The notes beneath the pieces are model-generated. The model ran no database searches, was not told the DNA's origin, and saw nothing but the letters and a program-made list of their open reading frames with translations. Positions 7,674-15,575 of a stretch of DNA of 31,617 nt are shown here, in pieces. Every line of letters begins with the position of its first letter. Within the stretch, counting starts at the first letter, position 1. Where the stretch lies: positions 1-31,617 of the forward strand of contig CATZYB010000004.1 of NCBI GenBank assembly GCA_958426095.1, in the 5' to 3' direction. This DNA is from an uncultured Lachnospiraceae bacterium. Lineage in GTDB: Bacteria; Bacillota; Clostridia; Lachnospirales; Lachnospiraceae. Both the position numbers and the translations under genes were made by a program.

Positions 7674-7700
7674 TCCTTATCACATAAACGCGGATAAGGA
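7674..7700 (+). promoter_or_regulatory. Inverted repeat overlapping the Abi ribosome binding site
   Basis: TCCTTATC (7674-7681) is the exact complement of GATAAGGA (7693-7700), with an 11-nt loop. The right arm contains the AAGGA of the Abi Shine-Dalgarno region (AAGGAAAGG, 7696-7704). If folded in mRNA the stem would hide part of the ribosome binding site; as DNA it could be an operator. Confidence 0.5.
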
Positions 7701-7709
7701 AAGGTGATT

Positions 7710-8638
7710 ATGAAAGAATTAAAAACACCCAAACAGCTAGTAGAACATATGGATGAACGAGGGATAAAGTTTAATATTGTATCAATGGAAGAAGCAGAAA
7801 CTTTTCTGACATATAATACATATTATAAAAAACTTTCATCATATAAGAAAAATTATATACAGGTGAGAGTTGAGGGAAAGAAAAAATATCAAAATTTGGA
7901 GTTCGCATATTTGCAGGAATTGTCAAAAATAGATATGTATGTAAGGCAATACATCATGAAGATATGTTTAGATATAGAACATGCAGTCAAAGTAGAATTA
8001 AATAGGTGCGCGGTGGAAAATGAAAAAGAAGATGGATACAATATTGTTGAAAAATTTTTTGATAAGTATCCGGATATTGTAAAAAATATAAGTACACATG
8101 CTACAAATCCGTTTTGCTACGATTTAATTATTCAGAATGAAAGAAAATATTCTTTATGTGTATTGTTAGAAGTTATATCATTTGGTGATTTATGTAAGTT
8201 ATATCAATTTTATTTGAAAACCTATCCTGGAAGTTTAAAATATCCAGAACTTCTATTTGACGTGAGAGAATTAAGAAATGCAGCGGCGCATAATCATTGT
8301 TTATTAAATAATTTGACAACCGGAACGGCGAGACCAGGGCCGGCAATCACAAACTTTATCGCGCGAATTGACGGAATAACAGTGAGTCAGAGAAAAAGCA
8401 GATTAAGTAATCATTTTATTAAAGATTTTGTAGCGGCATTATATTTTTTTGATTATATTGAAAAAAGTCAGGGGATTAAGAAAAAAGATATGAAGAATTG
8501 AAAGAGTTAATGGAAGGAAGAATGTTGAGAAATCGAAAATATTTTGAATCAAACATTCCAATAAAGTTAACATATTCTTTCTGTAAGAGGGTAGTTGACA
8601 AATTAATTTCTGATGAGTATAATAATACTACGAATTAA
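7710..8638 (+). pseudogene. Abi-family (Abi_2, HEPN-type) abortive infection protein, frameshifted
   Basis: Phage-defence type protein of the Abi_2/AbiD-AbiF family, whose members carry a HEPN-like RNase motif. The N-terminus (LKTPKQLVEHMDERGI, then LTYNTYYKKLSSYKKNY) is typical. The HEPN Rx4H motif is intact at R189-H194 in LRNAAAHNH. The reading frame stops at 8501 after 263 residues. In the next frame the missing C-terminus continues at once: EELKELMEGRMLRNRKYF, then SYSF-like helices, to a TAA at 8638. One extra A in the A6 tract at 8481-8486 would restore about 309 residues, the usual family length. The ATG at 7710 is preferred to GTG 7704 by its AAGGAAAGG site. The gene is visibly more AT-rich than its neighbours, with many AAA, ATA and AGA codons, suggesting horizontal acquisition. 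Confidence 0.82.
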
Positions 8639-8658
8639 AAAAATCATAAAGGTTTTTG

Positions 8659-8697
8659 TAGGGGCTGAGTGTGACTCGGCCCTAGTTTTTTATTTTT
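8659..8697 (+). terminator. Terminator downstream of the Abi gene
   Basis: TAGGGGCTGAGT (8659-8670) pairs with ACTCGGCCCTA (8674-8684) around a 3-nt loop, with one bulged G and one G-T pair. A long T-rich tail (TTTTTTATTTTT) follows. Confidence 0.85.
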
Positions 8698-8706
8698 AAC
8701 ATGAAA

Positions 8707-8755
8707 CCGCACTGTTTGATAAGTTCGAAAAGAAATCAAACAGTGCGGGCTTTTT
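8707..8755 (+). terminator. Second terminator-like hairpin before the EtfA remnant
   Basis: CCGCACTGTTTGAT (8707-8720) is perfectly complementary to ATCAAACAGTGCGG (8735-8748), with a 14-nt loop, followed by GC and five T. No gene ends just upstream of it except the Abi gene, which already has its own terminator at 8659. It may therefore be the leftover terminator of a lost gene. Confidence 0.75.
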
Positions 8756-8788
8756 ATGCAAATATTTTAAAATCCAGAAAGAATTTAG

Positions 8789-9187
8789 ATGAAGTTTATT
8801 TCTGGTAATCCTTCGGATTCAGGCCGGGCTTTTCAAATTCTTTGTAAGGCATGGAGTCATCACAGTAACAGGAAACAGTCTTTTCAAAGACTGGAGGAAG
8901 CATTGGGCGGCAGCATCGCGGCTTCCCGAGCTGCTGTAGACGCGGGCTGGATTGACCACGCTTATCAGGTCGGACAGACCGGAAAGACGGTTGGACCTAA
9001 GATTTATATTGCCTGCGGCATCTCCGGAGCGATTCAGCATATTGCCGGAATGTCTTCCTCAGATACGATTATTGCGATTAACAGAGATCCGGACGCGAAT
9101 ATTTTCAAAGTAGCGGATTACGGTATTGTTGGGGATTTGTTTGAAATCGTGCCTATTTTAGAGCAGGAAATCCTCAAACGTAAATAA
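8789..9187 (+). pseudogene. C-terminal remnant of electron transfer flavoprotein alpha subunit
   Basis: Residues from about 34 to 132 are the FAD-binding C-terminal domain of EtfA: LGGSIAASRAAVDAGWID, QVGQTGKTVGPKIYIACGISG, AIQHIAGM, then INRDPDANIFKVADYGIVGD. The family is normally over 300 residues, so the N-terminal two thirds is missing. The first 30 or so residues (NPSDSGRAFQIL and on) do not resemble EtfA and seem to come from other sequence joined at the break. There is no good Shine-Dalgarno before the ATG, and no etfB or acyl-CoA dehydrogenase nearby. The retained part has no internal stop or frameshift. A stable truncated protein cannot be excluded, but a decayed gene fits better. 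Confidence 0.85.
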
Positions 9188-9238
9188 AGAGCTTATCGTA
9201 AATAAACTCATATAATGTCTTGAAGACTCCTTAAACGG

Positions 9239-9285
9239 GGGCCGGCGTAAATTCTGCACCAATTTCCCGCCGGCCCGCGTTTTTT
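9239..9285 (+). terminator. Terminator after the EtfA remnant
   Basis: GGGCCGGCG (9239-9247) pairs with CGCCGGCCC (9268-9276) across a 20-nt loop, followed by GCG and six T. It is probably the original etfA terminator, retained with the remnant. Confidence 0.85.
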
Positions 9286-9394
9286 GTCGATAAAAAAAGT
9301 GTTTTTCCTATCAGGGTTCGACGGTTTTTGCGCAGAAGGCATTTTATAATGATTGCATATCTGATAAAAAATGATTTATAATAAAGGAGAAAAT

Positions 9395-10315
9395 ATGATG
9401 GATATGCAAAAGAATGTCAGAGTGAATATTAAATATAAAGACAGTCTATTTCGATTTATTTTTAAGGATAAAGAGGCGCTGCTTACTTTGTATAATGCTG
9501 TGAACGAGAGTGATTATACAGATGCAGAAGCATTGGAAATATATACAATGGAAGATTTTGTTTACATGAATATGAAAAATGATTTATCCTTTTTGATTGA
9601 TTTTAATATGAATGTCTTTGAACATCAGAGTACATATAATCCGAATATGCCTTTAAGGGGATTTCTTTATATGGCGGCAGCCTTTAAGAAATATATTGCG
9701 TTGAATCATCTGGATATATACGGAAGTAAGCGGTTGCATCTTCCTGTGCCAAGATATTATGTATTTTATAATGGGCTTGCAGCGATGGAGGATGAGGAAC
9801 TCTGGTATTTAACGGATAGTATGGAAGGGATGGCAGCTTCTGAAAAATCCTGTGTTCAATTCAGAGCGCATATGGTAAATATCAATTTGGGAAGAAATTC
9901 AAAGCTGATGGAAAGGTGCCCATTGCTTTACGAATATTCGTTTTTTGTGGCAGAGATTCGTAAAAACGTTTCTCAAAGTAGGATATTACGAGAAGCGATT
10001 GAGGAGGCAGTAGATTATTGTATTTGTAATGGAATACTGGCGGATATTTTGCGGGGAAATAAGGCGGAGGTGACGGATATGTGTTTGGAAGAATATGATG
10101 CGGCATTGCATATTGCTTCAGAAAAAGAAATTAGTTTTGAAGAGGGGCGTCAGGAAGAGCGTAAGAACACAGAACGGGAGAAGCAGCGGGCGGATATGCT
10201 CAAACGAAAAAATACCGTCTTAATGGGAAAACTTCGGGGCGAATCGGAGGAGATTATTGCGGAAAATGAAGGAATTTCTCTGGATGAGGTGAAAAGGATT
10301 TTAGCAGAGATTTAA
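9395..10315 (+). CDS. Rpn-family nuclease / PD-(D/E)XK transposase-like protein
   Basis: Member of the Rpn recombination-promoting nuclease family (PD-(D/E)XK fold, PF12784-type), common in multiple copies in gut Clostridia. Diagnostic blocks are VNIKYKDSLFRFIFKDKEAL at the N-terminus, LEIYTMEDFVYMNMKNDLSF, and the catalytic region with D69 and the E76-H-Q78 (ExQ) motif, followed by STYNPNMPLRGFLYMA. The charged C-terminus (EEGRQEERKNTEREKQ and on) is a helical tail ending in a small ESEEIIAENEGISLDEVKRIL motif. The ATG at 9395 is chosen because AAAGGAGA (9383-9390) precedes it; the upstream ATG at 9371 would start inside that leader. 306 residues, apparently intact. A TATAAT at 9345-9350 may be its -10. 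Confidence 0.88.
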   Translation: MMDMQKNVRVNIKYKDSLFRFIFKDKEALLTLYNAVNESDYTDAEALEIYTMEDFVYMNMKNDLSFLIDFNMNVFEHQSTYNPNMPLRGFLYMAAAFKKYIALNHLDIYGSKRLHLPVPRYYVFYNGLAAMEDEELWYLTDSMEGMAASEKSCVQFRAHMVNINLGRNSKLMERCPLLYEYSFFVAEIRKNVSQSRILREAIEEAVDYCICNGILADILRGNKAEVTDMCLEEYDAALHIASEKEISFEEGRQEERKNTEREKQRADMLKRKNTVLMGKLRGESEEIIAENEGISLDEVKRILAEI

Positions 10316-10321
10316 ACAAGA

Positions 10322-10358
10322 AAAGCCCTTTGGATTTTGTGTGAATCCAAAGGGCTTT
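10322..10358. terminator. Convergent (bidirectional) terminator
   Basis: AAAGCCCTTTGGATT (10322-10336) is perfectly complementary to AATCCAAAGGGCTTT (10344-10358), with a 7-nt loop. It lies between the Rpn gene (plus) and the DUF3842 gene (minus), with A/T-rich arms ends, and can terminate both. Confidence 0.85.
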
Positions 10359-10362
10359 ATGT

Positions 10363-10803
10363 TTAACTTAATTCAATGATTCGTTGTATGGTCATCTGGA
10401 CGGCCTTATCGATGAATTGCTGTAACGGTCCGGTGGAGAGCATGGCGATCCGGGTATTGCAGCTGTCAAAGGGGATGAGGATGCGGAGCGCGTCGCTCTG
10501 ACCGATGGCGTTGGCCATTTTTGGGGACAATTCACCGAGGATGGAATCGGGTACAACGATGGCGACAACGCCGACGATAATATCTGCCTTGCGGACATTT
10601 TTGACAATGGCGTTTTCTCCGGTGGCGCCGTCGGTGGCGCCGGCCCGCATCATATTTGAAGTAGCCGCCGAATTGGTTCCCAAAGCCCGGACGATGACCG
10701 GAAGGTCTTTCGGAAGCTGTTTTGTAAGGCTTTCAATGTATTGGCGGCCGATGCCGCCGCCCTGGCCGTCGACAACGGTAATCAGGATATCTTTTTTTAT
10801 CAT
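10363..10803 (-). CDS. DUF3842 family protein
   Basis: Small soluble protein of unknown function found widely in Clostridia. The N-terminus has a strand followed by a glycine-rich turn, ILITVVDGQGGGIGRQYIE, which looks like a nucleotide-binding Rossmann start. Later segments are ALGTNSAATSNMMRAGATDGATGENAI and DIIVGVVAIVVPDSILGELSP. The ATG at 10803 is chosen over an upstream in-frame TTG (10809) because GGAG lies 9 nt from the ATG and only 3 nt from the TTG. That gives 146 residues. The gene starts 15 nt after prfC ends on the same strand, so the two are co-transcribed; a functional link is not established. Confidence 0.85.
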   Translation of the reverse strand: MIKKDILITVVDGQGGGIGRQYIESLTKQLPKDLPVIVRALGTNSAATSNMMRAGATDGATGENAIVKNVRKADIIVGVVAIVVPDSILGELSPKMANAIGQSDALRILIPFDSCNTRIAMLSTGPLQQFIDKAVQMTIQRIIELS

Positions 10804-10818
10804 AGGCAATATCTCCGT

Positions 10819-12408
10819 TTACCAGCGGCCGAACTCGGAAAGTTCAAGGCCTTTGTTTTTATCCAGTACCGTATTAACAGCCCATTCGTGGATAAAGAGA
10901 AGGAGCGGATTGCCTTTCAGGTCTTTAATCCGTTTCATATCCGAGGTTCCGTTAATACGTGCAACATCTGTATCAGGACTGGTTACCCAGCGGATATATT
11001 CATGCGGCATGGCATCCATGCGGATTTCCACACCGTATTCATTTTCCAGACGGAATTTTAAAACGTCAAATTGGAGGACGCCGACAACGCCGACGATGAT
11101 TTCTTCCATACCTGTGTTATACTCCTGGAAAATTTGAATCGCGCCTTCCTGGGCAATCTGGGTAACGCCTTTGATAAACTGTTTCCGTTTCATCGTGTCA
11201 ACCTGGCGGACCTTGGCAAAATGTTCCGGGGCGAAGGTCGGTATGCCTTCGTAGGCAAAGGTTTTGCCCGGTACAGAAATGGTGTCGCCGATGGAGAAAA
11301 TGCCTGGGTCAAAAACGCCGATGATATCCCCCGCATAGGCTTCATCCAGAATCTTTCGCTCCTGGGCCATCAATTGCTGCGGCTGGGACAGTTTTAATTT
11401 CTTTTTACCCTGAACGTGGTAAACATCCATACCGGCCTCAAATTTACCGGAGCAGATACGCATGAAGGCGATACGGTCCCGGTGGGCTTTATTCATATTC
11501 GCCTGAATCTTAAAGACGAAGGCGGAAAAGTCTTTATCAAAAGGACTGATTTCACCGCTGTCGGATTTTCTTGGCAGCGGATGGCTTGTCATTTCCAGAA
11601 AGTAATTCAGAAAGATTTCAATACCAAAGTTGGTCAGAGCGGAACCGAAAAATACCGGCGTCTGTTTGCCGTGGCTCACTTTATCGATATCAAATTCAGA
11701 GCTGGCGCCGTCCAGAAGTTCTATATCATCCTGGAGGGTCTGGAACAGTTCGTCACCGACCATGCCGAGAAGTTCCGGAGAGTCTACGGCAAGATTTTCG
11801 GAAGCGACTTCCTTCTGTCCATTGGCAAAGGCGGTGAATGTAGTCACGTGTTTGGCGCGGCGGTCATAAACACCGCGGAATTCCTTACCGGAGCCGATCG
11901 GCCAGTTCATCGGACAGGTGCTGATGCCGAGAACGGATTCGATTTCATCCATCAGTTCAAATGGATCATTGGCATCCCTGTCCATTTTATTAATAAAAGT
12001 AAAAATCGGAATATCTCTTAAGAGACAAACCTTAAATAATTTCTTTGTTTGCGCTTCAACACCCTTGGAGGCGTCGATCACCATGACGGCGGAATCGGCG
12101 GCCATCAGTGTCCGGTAAGTATCCTCGGAGAAATCCTGATGTCCCGGTGTGTCCAGAATGTTAATGCAGTATCCGTCATATTCAAACTGCAGTACGGAGG
12201 AGGTGACGGAAATACCTCTCTGTTTTTCAATTTCCATCCAGTCGGAAACCGCATGCTTTGCCGTTTTCTTTCCTTTGACTGAACCTGCCAGATTAATGGC
12301 GCCGCCGTAGAGAAGGAATTTCTCTGTCAGGGTAGTTTTGCCCGCATCCGGATGGGAGATGATGGCAAAGGTTCTTCGCTTATTAATTTCTTCTTTTAAA
12401 TTGGCCAA
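10819..12408 (-). CDS. prfC: Peptide chain release factor 3
   Basis: Translational GTPase that removes RF1/RF2 from the ribosome after termination. 529 residues, full family length. G-domain motifs in order: G1 SHPDAGKTT, switch I/G2 region EKQRGISVTSS, G3 DTPGHQDF, and G4 NKMDRD. The RF3-specific blocks are GKEFRGVYDR, TPVFFGSALTNFG and the C-terminal GVLQFDVLKFRLENEYGVE. The ATG at 12408 has GGAGG upstream. Promoter at 12454-12483. DUF3842 follows in the same transcript. Confidence 0.96.
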   Translation of the reverse strand: MANLKEEINKRRTFAIISHPDAGKTTLTEKFLLYGGAINLAGSVKGKKTAKHAVSDWMEIEKQRGISVTSSVLQFEYDGYCINILDTPGHQDFSEDTYRTLMAADSAVMVIDASKGVEAQTKKLFKVCLLRDIPIFTFINKMDRDANDPFELMDEIESVLGISTCPMNWPIGSGKEFRGVYDRRAKHVTTFTAFANGQKEVASENLAVDSPELLGMVGDELFQTLQDDIELLDGASSEFDIDKVSHGKQTPVFFGSALTNFGIEIFLNYFLEMTSHPLPRKSDSGEISPFDKDFSAFVFKIQANMNKAHRDRIAFMRICSGKFEAGMDVYHVQGKKKLKLSQPQQLMAQERKILDEAYAGDIIGVFDPGIFSIGDTISVPGKTFAYEGIPTFAPEHFAKVRQVDTMKRKQFIKGVTQIAQEGAIQIFQEYNTGMEEIIVGVVGVLQFDVLKFRLENEYGVEIRMDAMPHEYIRWVTSPDTDVARINGTSDMKRIKDLKGNPLLLFIHEWAVNTVLDKNKGLELSEFGRW

Positions 12409-12453
12409 GGGAATACCTCCAAATCATATCTGTTTCATAATCACTAAATTTAA

Positions 12454-12483
12454 ATTATATCTTATAGCCAAAGCCAGTGTCAA
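12454..12483 (-). promoter_or_regulatory. Sigma-A promoter of prfC
   Basis: On the minus strand: TTGACA (12483-12478), 18-bp spacer, TATAAT (12459-12454). Both hexamers match consensus exactly. Its -35 is 31 bp from the -35 of the divergent promoter at 12515. Confidence 0.85.
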
Positions 12484-12514
12484 TATGAAGAACAGGCATT
12501 TGCGGTAAATTTAA

Positions 12515-12543
12515 TTGACTTATGTAAAAGATATGTTTAGAAT
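12515..12543 (+). promoter_or_regulatory. Sigma-A promoter of the EEP-fold gene
   Basis: TTGACT (12515-12520), 17-bp spacer, TAGAAT (12538-12543), 22 bp before the start codon. Confidence 0.7.
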
Positions 12544-12565
12544 AAACAAAAGGGGTGAAATAATC

Positions 12566-13690
12566 ATGGAAAAAGTAAAAAAGAGGAGCAAAGCGGGGGT
12601 GGCTCTTCGGGCTGTATTAATTATATTTTTGGTTTTGATTTTCGTGATCGTCGGATATGTTGTTTATCTCCAGGTCAATTATTACCGGATTGAGGATCAT
12701 GCGGTTCTGGAAATCGAAAATAACACGGAGGATGTTCTTAAAACCGGTGATACATATACAGCAGTCACTTACAATATCGGTTTTGGCGCTTATGGACCAG
12801 ACTACAGCTTTTTTATGGATACGGGAGAGATGAAGGACGGAACGAAAACCTCCGGTAAATATGGAAAAGCTATGAGCCAGGAATCGGTCGAGGCTCACAC
12901 AGAAGGGGCGCTGGGAGTTATTGAAGATTTGGCGGCGGACTTTTATCTGCTCCAGGAGGTGGATGTGGATGCGGACCGGAGCTATCATGTAGATCAGGAA
13001 GCTTATATAAAAACGGCGATGACGGATTATGCCAGTGTTTTTGCCAACAATTTTCATTCGGCCTATCTTTTTTATCCGTTCAACGACCCTCATGGAGCGG
13101 TACAGGCCGGCTTATTAAGTTTCAGCCGTTATCAGATTTCAGAGGCAGAGCGCCGGAGTTATCCGGTGGATAACAGCTTCATCACAAAATTCACCGATCT
13201 GGACCGCTGTTTTGCCGAAATGCGCCTTCCGGTGGAGGGCGGACATGAGCTTGTCCTGATCAACAGCCATATGTCGGCCTATGACGAGGGCGGCACCATT
13301 CGCGCCCAACAGCTGGAATTACTCAATTCAGTAATTGCAGAAGAATATGCCAAGGGGAATTATGTGATCGTTGGCGGGGACTTCAACCATGCCATGGGCG
13401 AAGAAGTGGCGGAAGGATTTCCTTCGGAGCAGAAGTTTCCGGAGTGGGTGGCCGTACTGAACGATGAGGATCTGACCGACGGGGTCAGTATCGTGCGGGC
13501 GGACAATGAACTGGAAGTACCGACCTGCAGAGGCGCGGATATCGTCTATACGAAGGGCGTGAACTATACGACGGTTGTTGACGGTTTCCTTGTGACAGAC
13601 AATGTTCGGGCCACGGCGGAAAATATCGATACGGATTTTGCCTACAGCGATCATAACCCGGTAAAGCTCCAGTTTGAACTCTTAAAATAA
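12566..13690 (+). CDS. Membrane-anchored endonuclease/exonuclease/phosphatase-family protein
   Basis: Metal-dependent phosphohydrolase fold (DNase I-like superfamily); substrates in the family include nucleic acids, phosphoinositides and sphingomyelin. One N-terminal membrane helix (about residues 14-36, LRAVLIIFLVLIFVIVGYVVY) follows basic residues, so the catalytic domain should be outside the membrane. Visible active-site blocks are TYNIGFGAYG (Asn), LLQEVD (Glu), VGGDFNHAMGEE (Asp/Asn) and the C-terminal AYSDHNPV (Asp-His). The ATG at 12566 is used because AGGGGTGA precedes it; an upstream in-frame start at 12515 falls inside the promoter. 374 residues. Single-gene unit with its own promoter and terminator. 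Confidence 0.88.
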   Translation: MEKVKKRSKAGVALRAVLIIFLVLIFVIVGYVVYLQVNYYRIEDHAVLEIENNTEDVLKTGDTYTAVTYNIGFGAYGPDYSFFMDTGEMKDGTKTSGKYGKAMSQESVEAHTEGALGVIEDLAADFYLLQEVDVDADRSYHVDQEAYIKTAMTDYASVFANNFHSAYLFYPFNDPHGAVQAGLLSFSRYQISEAERRSYPVDNSFITKFTDLDRCFAEMRLPVEGGHELVLINSHMSAYDEGGTIRAQQLELLNSVIAEEYAKGNYVIVGGDFNHAMGEEVAEGFPSEQKFPEWVAVLNDEDLTDGVSIVRADNELEVPTCRGADIVYTKGVNYTTVVDGFLVTDNVRATAENIDTDFAYSDHNPVKLQFELLK

Positions 13691-13704
13691 GCACAAAAAA
13701 TACG

Positions 13705-13745
13705 AAAACTCCTGTTTTGGTAGGTGGCCAGAGCAGGAGTTTTTT
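13705..13745 (+). terminator. Terminator after the EEP-fold gene
   Basis: AAAACTCCTG (13705-13714) pairs with CAGGAGTTTT (13734 onward), giving a T-run of about six. The loop can add a small TGG/CCA stem. Confidence 0.85.
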
Positions 13746-13783
13746 AATTGGGCGGCTGCTAAAAAAATATTATTTTTTTGTAT

Positions 13784-13808
13784 GAATATTTATGATCAGG
13801 GCGTCTAA
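13784..13808 (+). promoter_or_regulatory. Candidate ECF-type promoter for the sigma operon
   Basis: CGTCTAAT (13802-13809) is the kind of -10 used by group IV (ECF) sigma factors in Firmicutes. GAATATT (13784-13790) is a possible -35 (GAAC-like), with 15 bp between GAAT and GTCTAA. If real, the sigma factor transcribes its own gene. No good sigma-A pair is visible in this gap. Confidence 0.45.
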
Positions 13809-13856
13809 TAAGTATAAACAATCGTTGGTACCGATGAGTTTTGAGGAGGCGGGATA

Positions 13857-14384
13857 GTGAGTGAAAATAATATTGAAAGTTGGGTAAAAAAAGCCATACG
13901 GGGCAATGTGGATGCCTACGGACACCTGGTAGAGATATATAAAACTTATTTATATAGAACGGCCTGGCTTTATGTGCATAATGAAGATGTTGCCCTGGAT
14001 GTGGTGCAGGAAAGTATTCTCAAAGGCTTTCGGCAGATAAAGACACTGAGGAAAGCGAAATATTTTAAAACCTGGATGACGCGCATTTTAATCAACACGG
14101 CCATGGACATGATGGCGGGCCGGAAGCCGATATATCAATTGGAGCAGGCGGATCGGGCGGCGGATGAGGGCGGCAGTCTGGAAGAGAAAATGGATTTGTA
14201 TAATGCCATTCAAAGACTTCCGGAGCAGTATCGGTCCGTAGTTATATTAAAATATTTTAATGATATGAAACTGTCGGAGATCGCGGAAACGCTGCAAATA
14301 CCGGAAGGGTCGGTATCCGCCTATTTGTTCCGGGCAAAGCAGGAATTAAGAAATATTTTGAAGGAGGGCTACCGTTATGCGTAA
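13857..14384 (+). CDS. ECF-type RNA polymerase sigma factor
   Basis: Group IV sigma factor, 175 residues. Region 2: AYGHLVEIYKTYLYRTAWLYV, then DVALDVVQESILKGFRQI and YFKTWMTRILINTAMDMM. Region 4 helix-turn-helix: LPEQYRSVVILKYFNDM, LSEIAETLQIPEGSVSAYLFRAKQEL. The GTG start follows GAGGAGGCGGG. It overlaps the next gene by 8 nt, the usual layout for a sigma factor and its membrane-bound anti-sigma. The inducing signal cannot be read from sequence; related clostridial pairs respond to cell-envelope stress. Confidence 0.93.
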   Translation: MSENNIESWVKKAIRGNVDAYGHLVEIYKTYLYRTAWLYVHNEDVALDVVQESILKGFRQIKTLRKAKYFKTWMTRILINTAMDMMAGRKPIYQLEQADRAADEGGSLEEKMDLYNAIQRLPEQYRSVVILKYFNDMKLSEIAETLQIPEGSVSAYLFRAKQELRNILKEGYRYA

Positions 14385-15564
14385 ATGGATGGAAAAAATC
14401 CCTGTGTCTGAAAATTTGGACCAGGTCGTGGAAAAAAGCTTACGTCAGTTAAAATTTGAACAGAAGCGAAAGCGCAGACGCCGGTGGGCGATGGCCGGGA
14501 GTATGACGGCGGCAGTTTTTGCAGTGACGATTCTTTTCTTCGGGACTCATCCGGCCCTGGCCGGTAAGCTTCCTTTTATTGGCCATTTATTTGAGCAGGT
14601 TGAGGATGATGTGGCTTATTCGGGAAAATACAGTGAAAAAGCGGAAACCCTGTTTTCGGAAGAGGAAGCGCAAAAACTGGATCAGGGGGAGGCGGTGGAG
14701 TCTCCATATATCCAGACGTCTAACGGGGTTACAGTAACCATTTCTGAAGTCTACTGTAATCAGTATGCCTTGTATCTGGCTGTAAAAATTGATTGTGAAG
14801 AGGGCTTCCCGGCAGACTTTAACGGCCGTGATCAAGCGGATGAGTGGCATAGAGAATATATCATGCATAGCAGCAGCTCCGGTTTTGGGGAAAATTTCAT
14901 CGGAGGCTCTACCGAGTGGATTGAGGGACAGTTTAAGGATGATCATACATTTGTCGGAATTTACCGTGAAGATCTTCAGGCGGTCAGAGACGATGAAAAC
15001 TATGAGACGGTATCCCTGCCGGAAACATTTATCTATACATGGAAGATCGATGATCTTTTCGGTACGTCCAGTGTGGGAAGTGAATGGAAGCTGCACAAGC
15101 CGGACGGTACAGAGTATGTTTTATGGGATGAGGAATGCAAACACTATCAGGGGCAGTGGAACTTTGAAATGGAGATTCATAAGGATGAATCCCGTACACA
15201 GACCATCGAGGTCGGTGAGACCGGCGACGGCGGCGTAGGTATTGATACGGTCAGCAAAACGCCGTATGAGGTTACAGCCGATCTGGTCGTGCCGGAAGGC
15301 CGCACGGCGAGTGATTATATGCTGGTTATTTGTGATTCGGACGGAGACATATTGCCGTGTCAGGGAAGTAATACATCCATATATAACATATATCAACGAA
15401 ATACGGACAAAGTATATGTATTTGTCTGTGATTTTTACGAATACTTTAATAAGTTGAAAGCATATCGATGGAAAGGGGACTATGAAGAAAAAAAGAAGGA
15501 GAAAACCTTTGCCGAATATTTATCAGAACATGCCCTGGTATCGGCAGAGGTGAATTTTGAATAA
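14377..15564 (+). CDS. DUF4179 membrane protein, probable anti-sigma factor
   Basis: 395 residues. The first 40 are cytoplasmic and basic (FEQKRKRRRRW), followed by one membrane helix (about residues 39-57, AMAGSMTAAVFAVTILFF) and the FIGHLFEQ/DVAYSGKYSEKAE region typical of DUF4179 proteins. The rest is a large extracytoplasmic beta-rich domain (NGVTVTISEVYCNQYALYLAVKID and on). The start overlaps the sigma gene and has AAGGAGGG 8 nt upstream. The role as a regulator of the sigma factor is inferred from gene pairing and topology. No canonical zinc-finger (ZAS) motif is visible in the cytoplasmic part. Confidence 0.87.
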   Translation: MRKWMEKIPVSENLDQVVEKSLRQLKFEQKRKRRRRWAMAGSMTAAVFAVTILFFGTHPALAGKLPFIGHLFEQVEDDVAYSGKYSEKAETLFSEEEAQKLDQGEAVESPYIQTSNGVTVTISEVYCNQYALYLAVKIDCEEGFPADFNGRDQADEWHREYIMHSSSSGFGENFIGGSTEWIEGQFKDDHTFVGIYREDLQAVRDDENYETVSLPETFIYTWKIDDLFGTSSVGSEWKLHKPDGTEYVLWDEECKHYQGQWNFEMEIHKDESRTQTIEVGETGDGGVGIDTVSKTPYEVTADLVVPEGRTASDYMLVICDSDGDILPCQGSNTSIYNIYQRNTDKVYVFVCDFYEYFNKLKAYRWKGDYEEKKKEKTFAEYLSEHALVSAEVNFE

Positions 15565-15575
15565 AAAATAAAGGA

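Noticed and set aside
8481..8490. Programmed -1 frameshift in the Abi gene
   Set aside because: The A6 run is slippery, but in-frame codons are AAA AAA GAT rather than the strong A-AAA-AAG heptamer, and no obvious stimulatory stem follows at the right distance; mutation or sequencing error is the simpler reading, though not excluded.
8707..8755. Inverted repeat as an insertion-sequence end
   Set aside because: The single hairpin is followed by a T-run and has no transposase, target duplication or second copy nearby; a terminator explains it.
10505..12282. Several plus-strand open frames opposite prfC
   Set aside because: They are shadows of the prfC and DUF3842 genes; no ribosome sites or recognisable domains.
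13761..13779. AT-rich palindrome (A7 TATTAT T7 type) before the sigma operon
   Set aside because: Simple A/T composition makes such symmetry likely by chance, and it lies between a terminator and promoter where A/T tracts are common.
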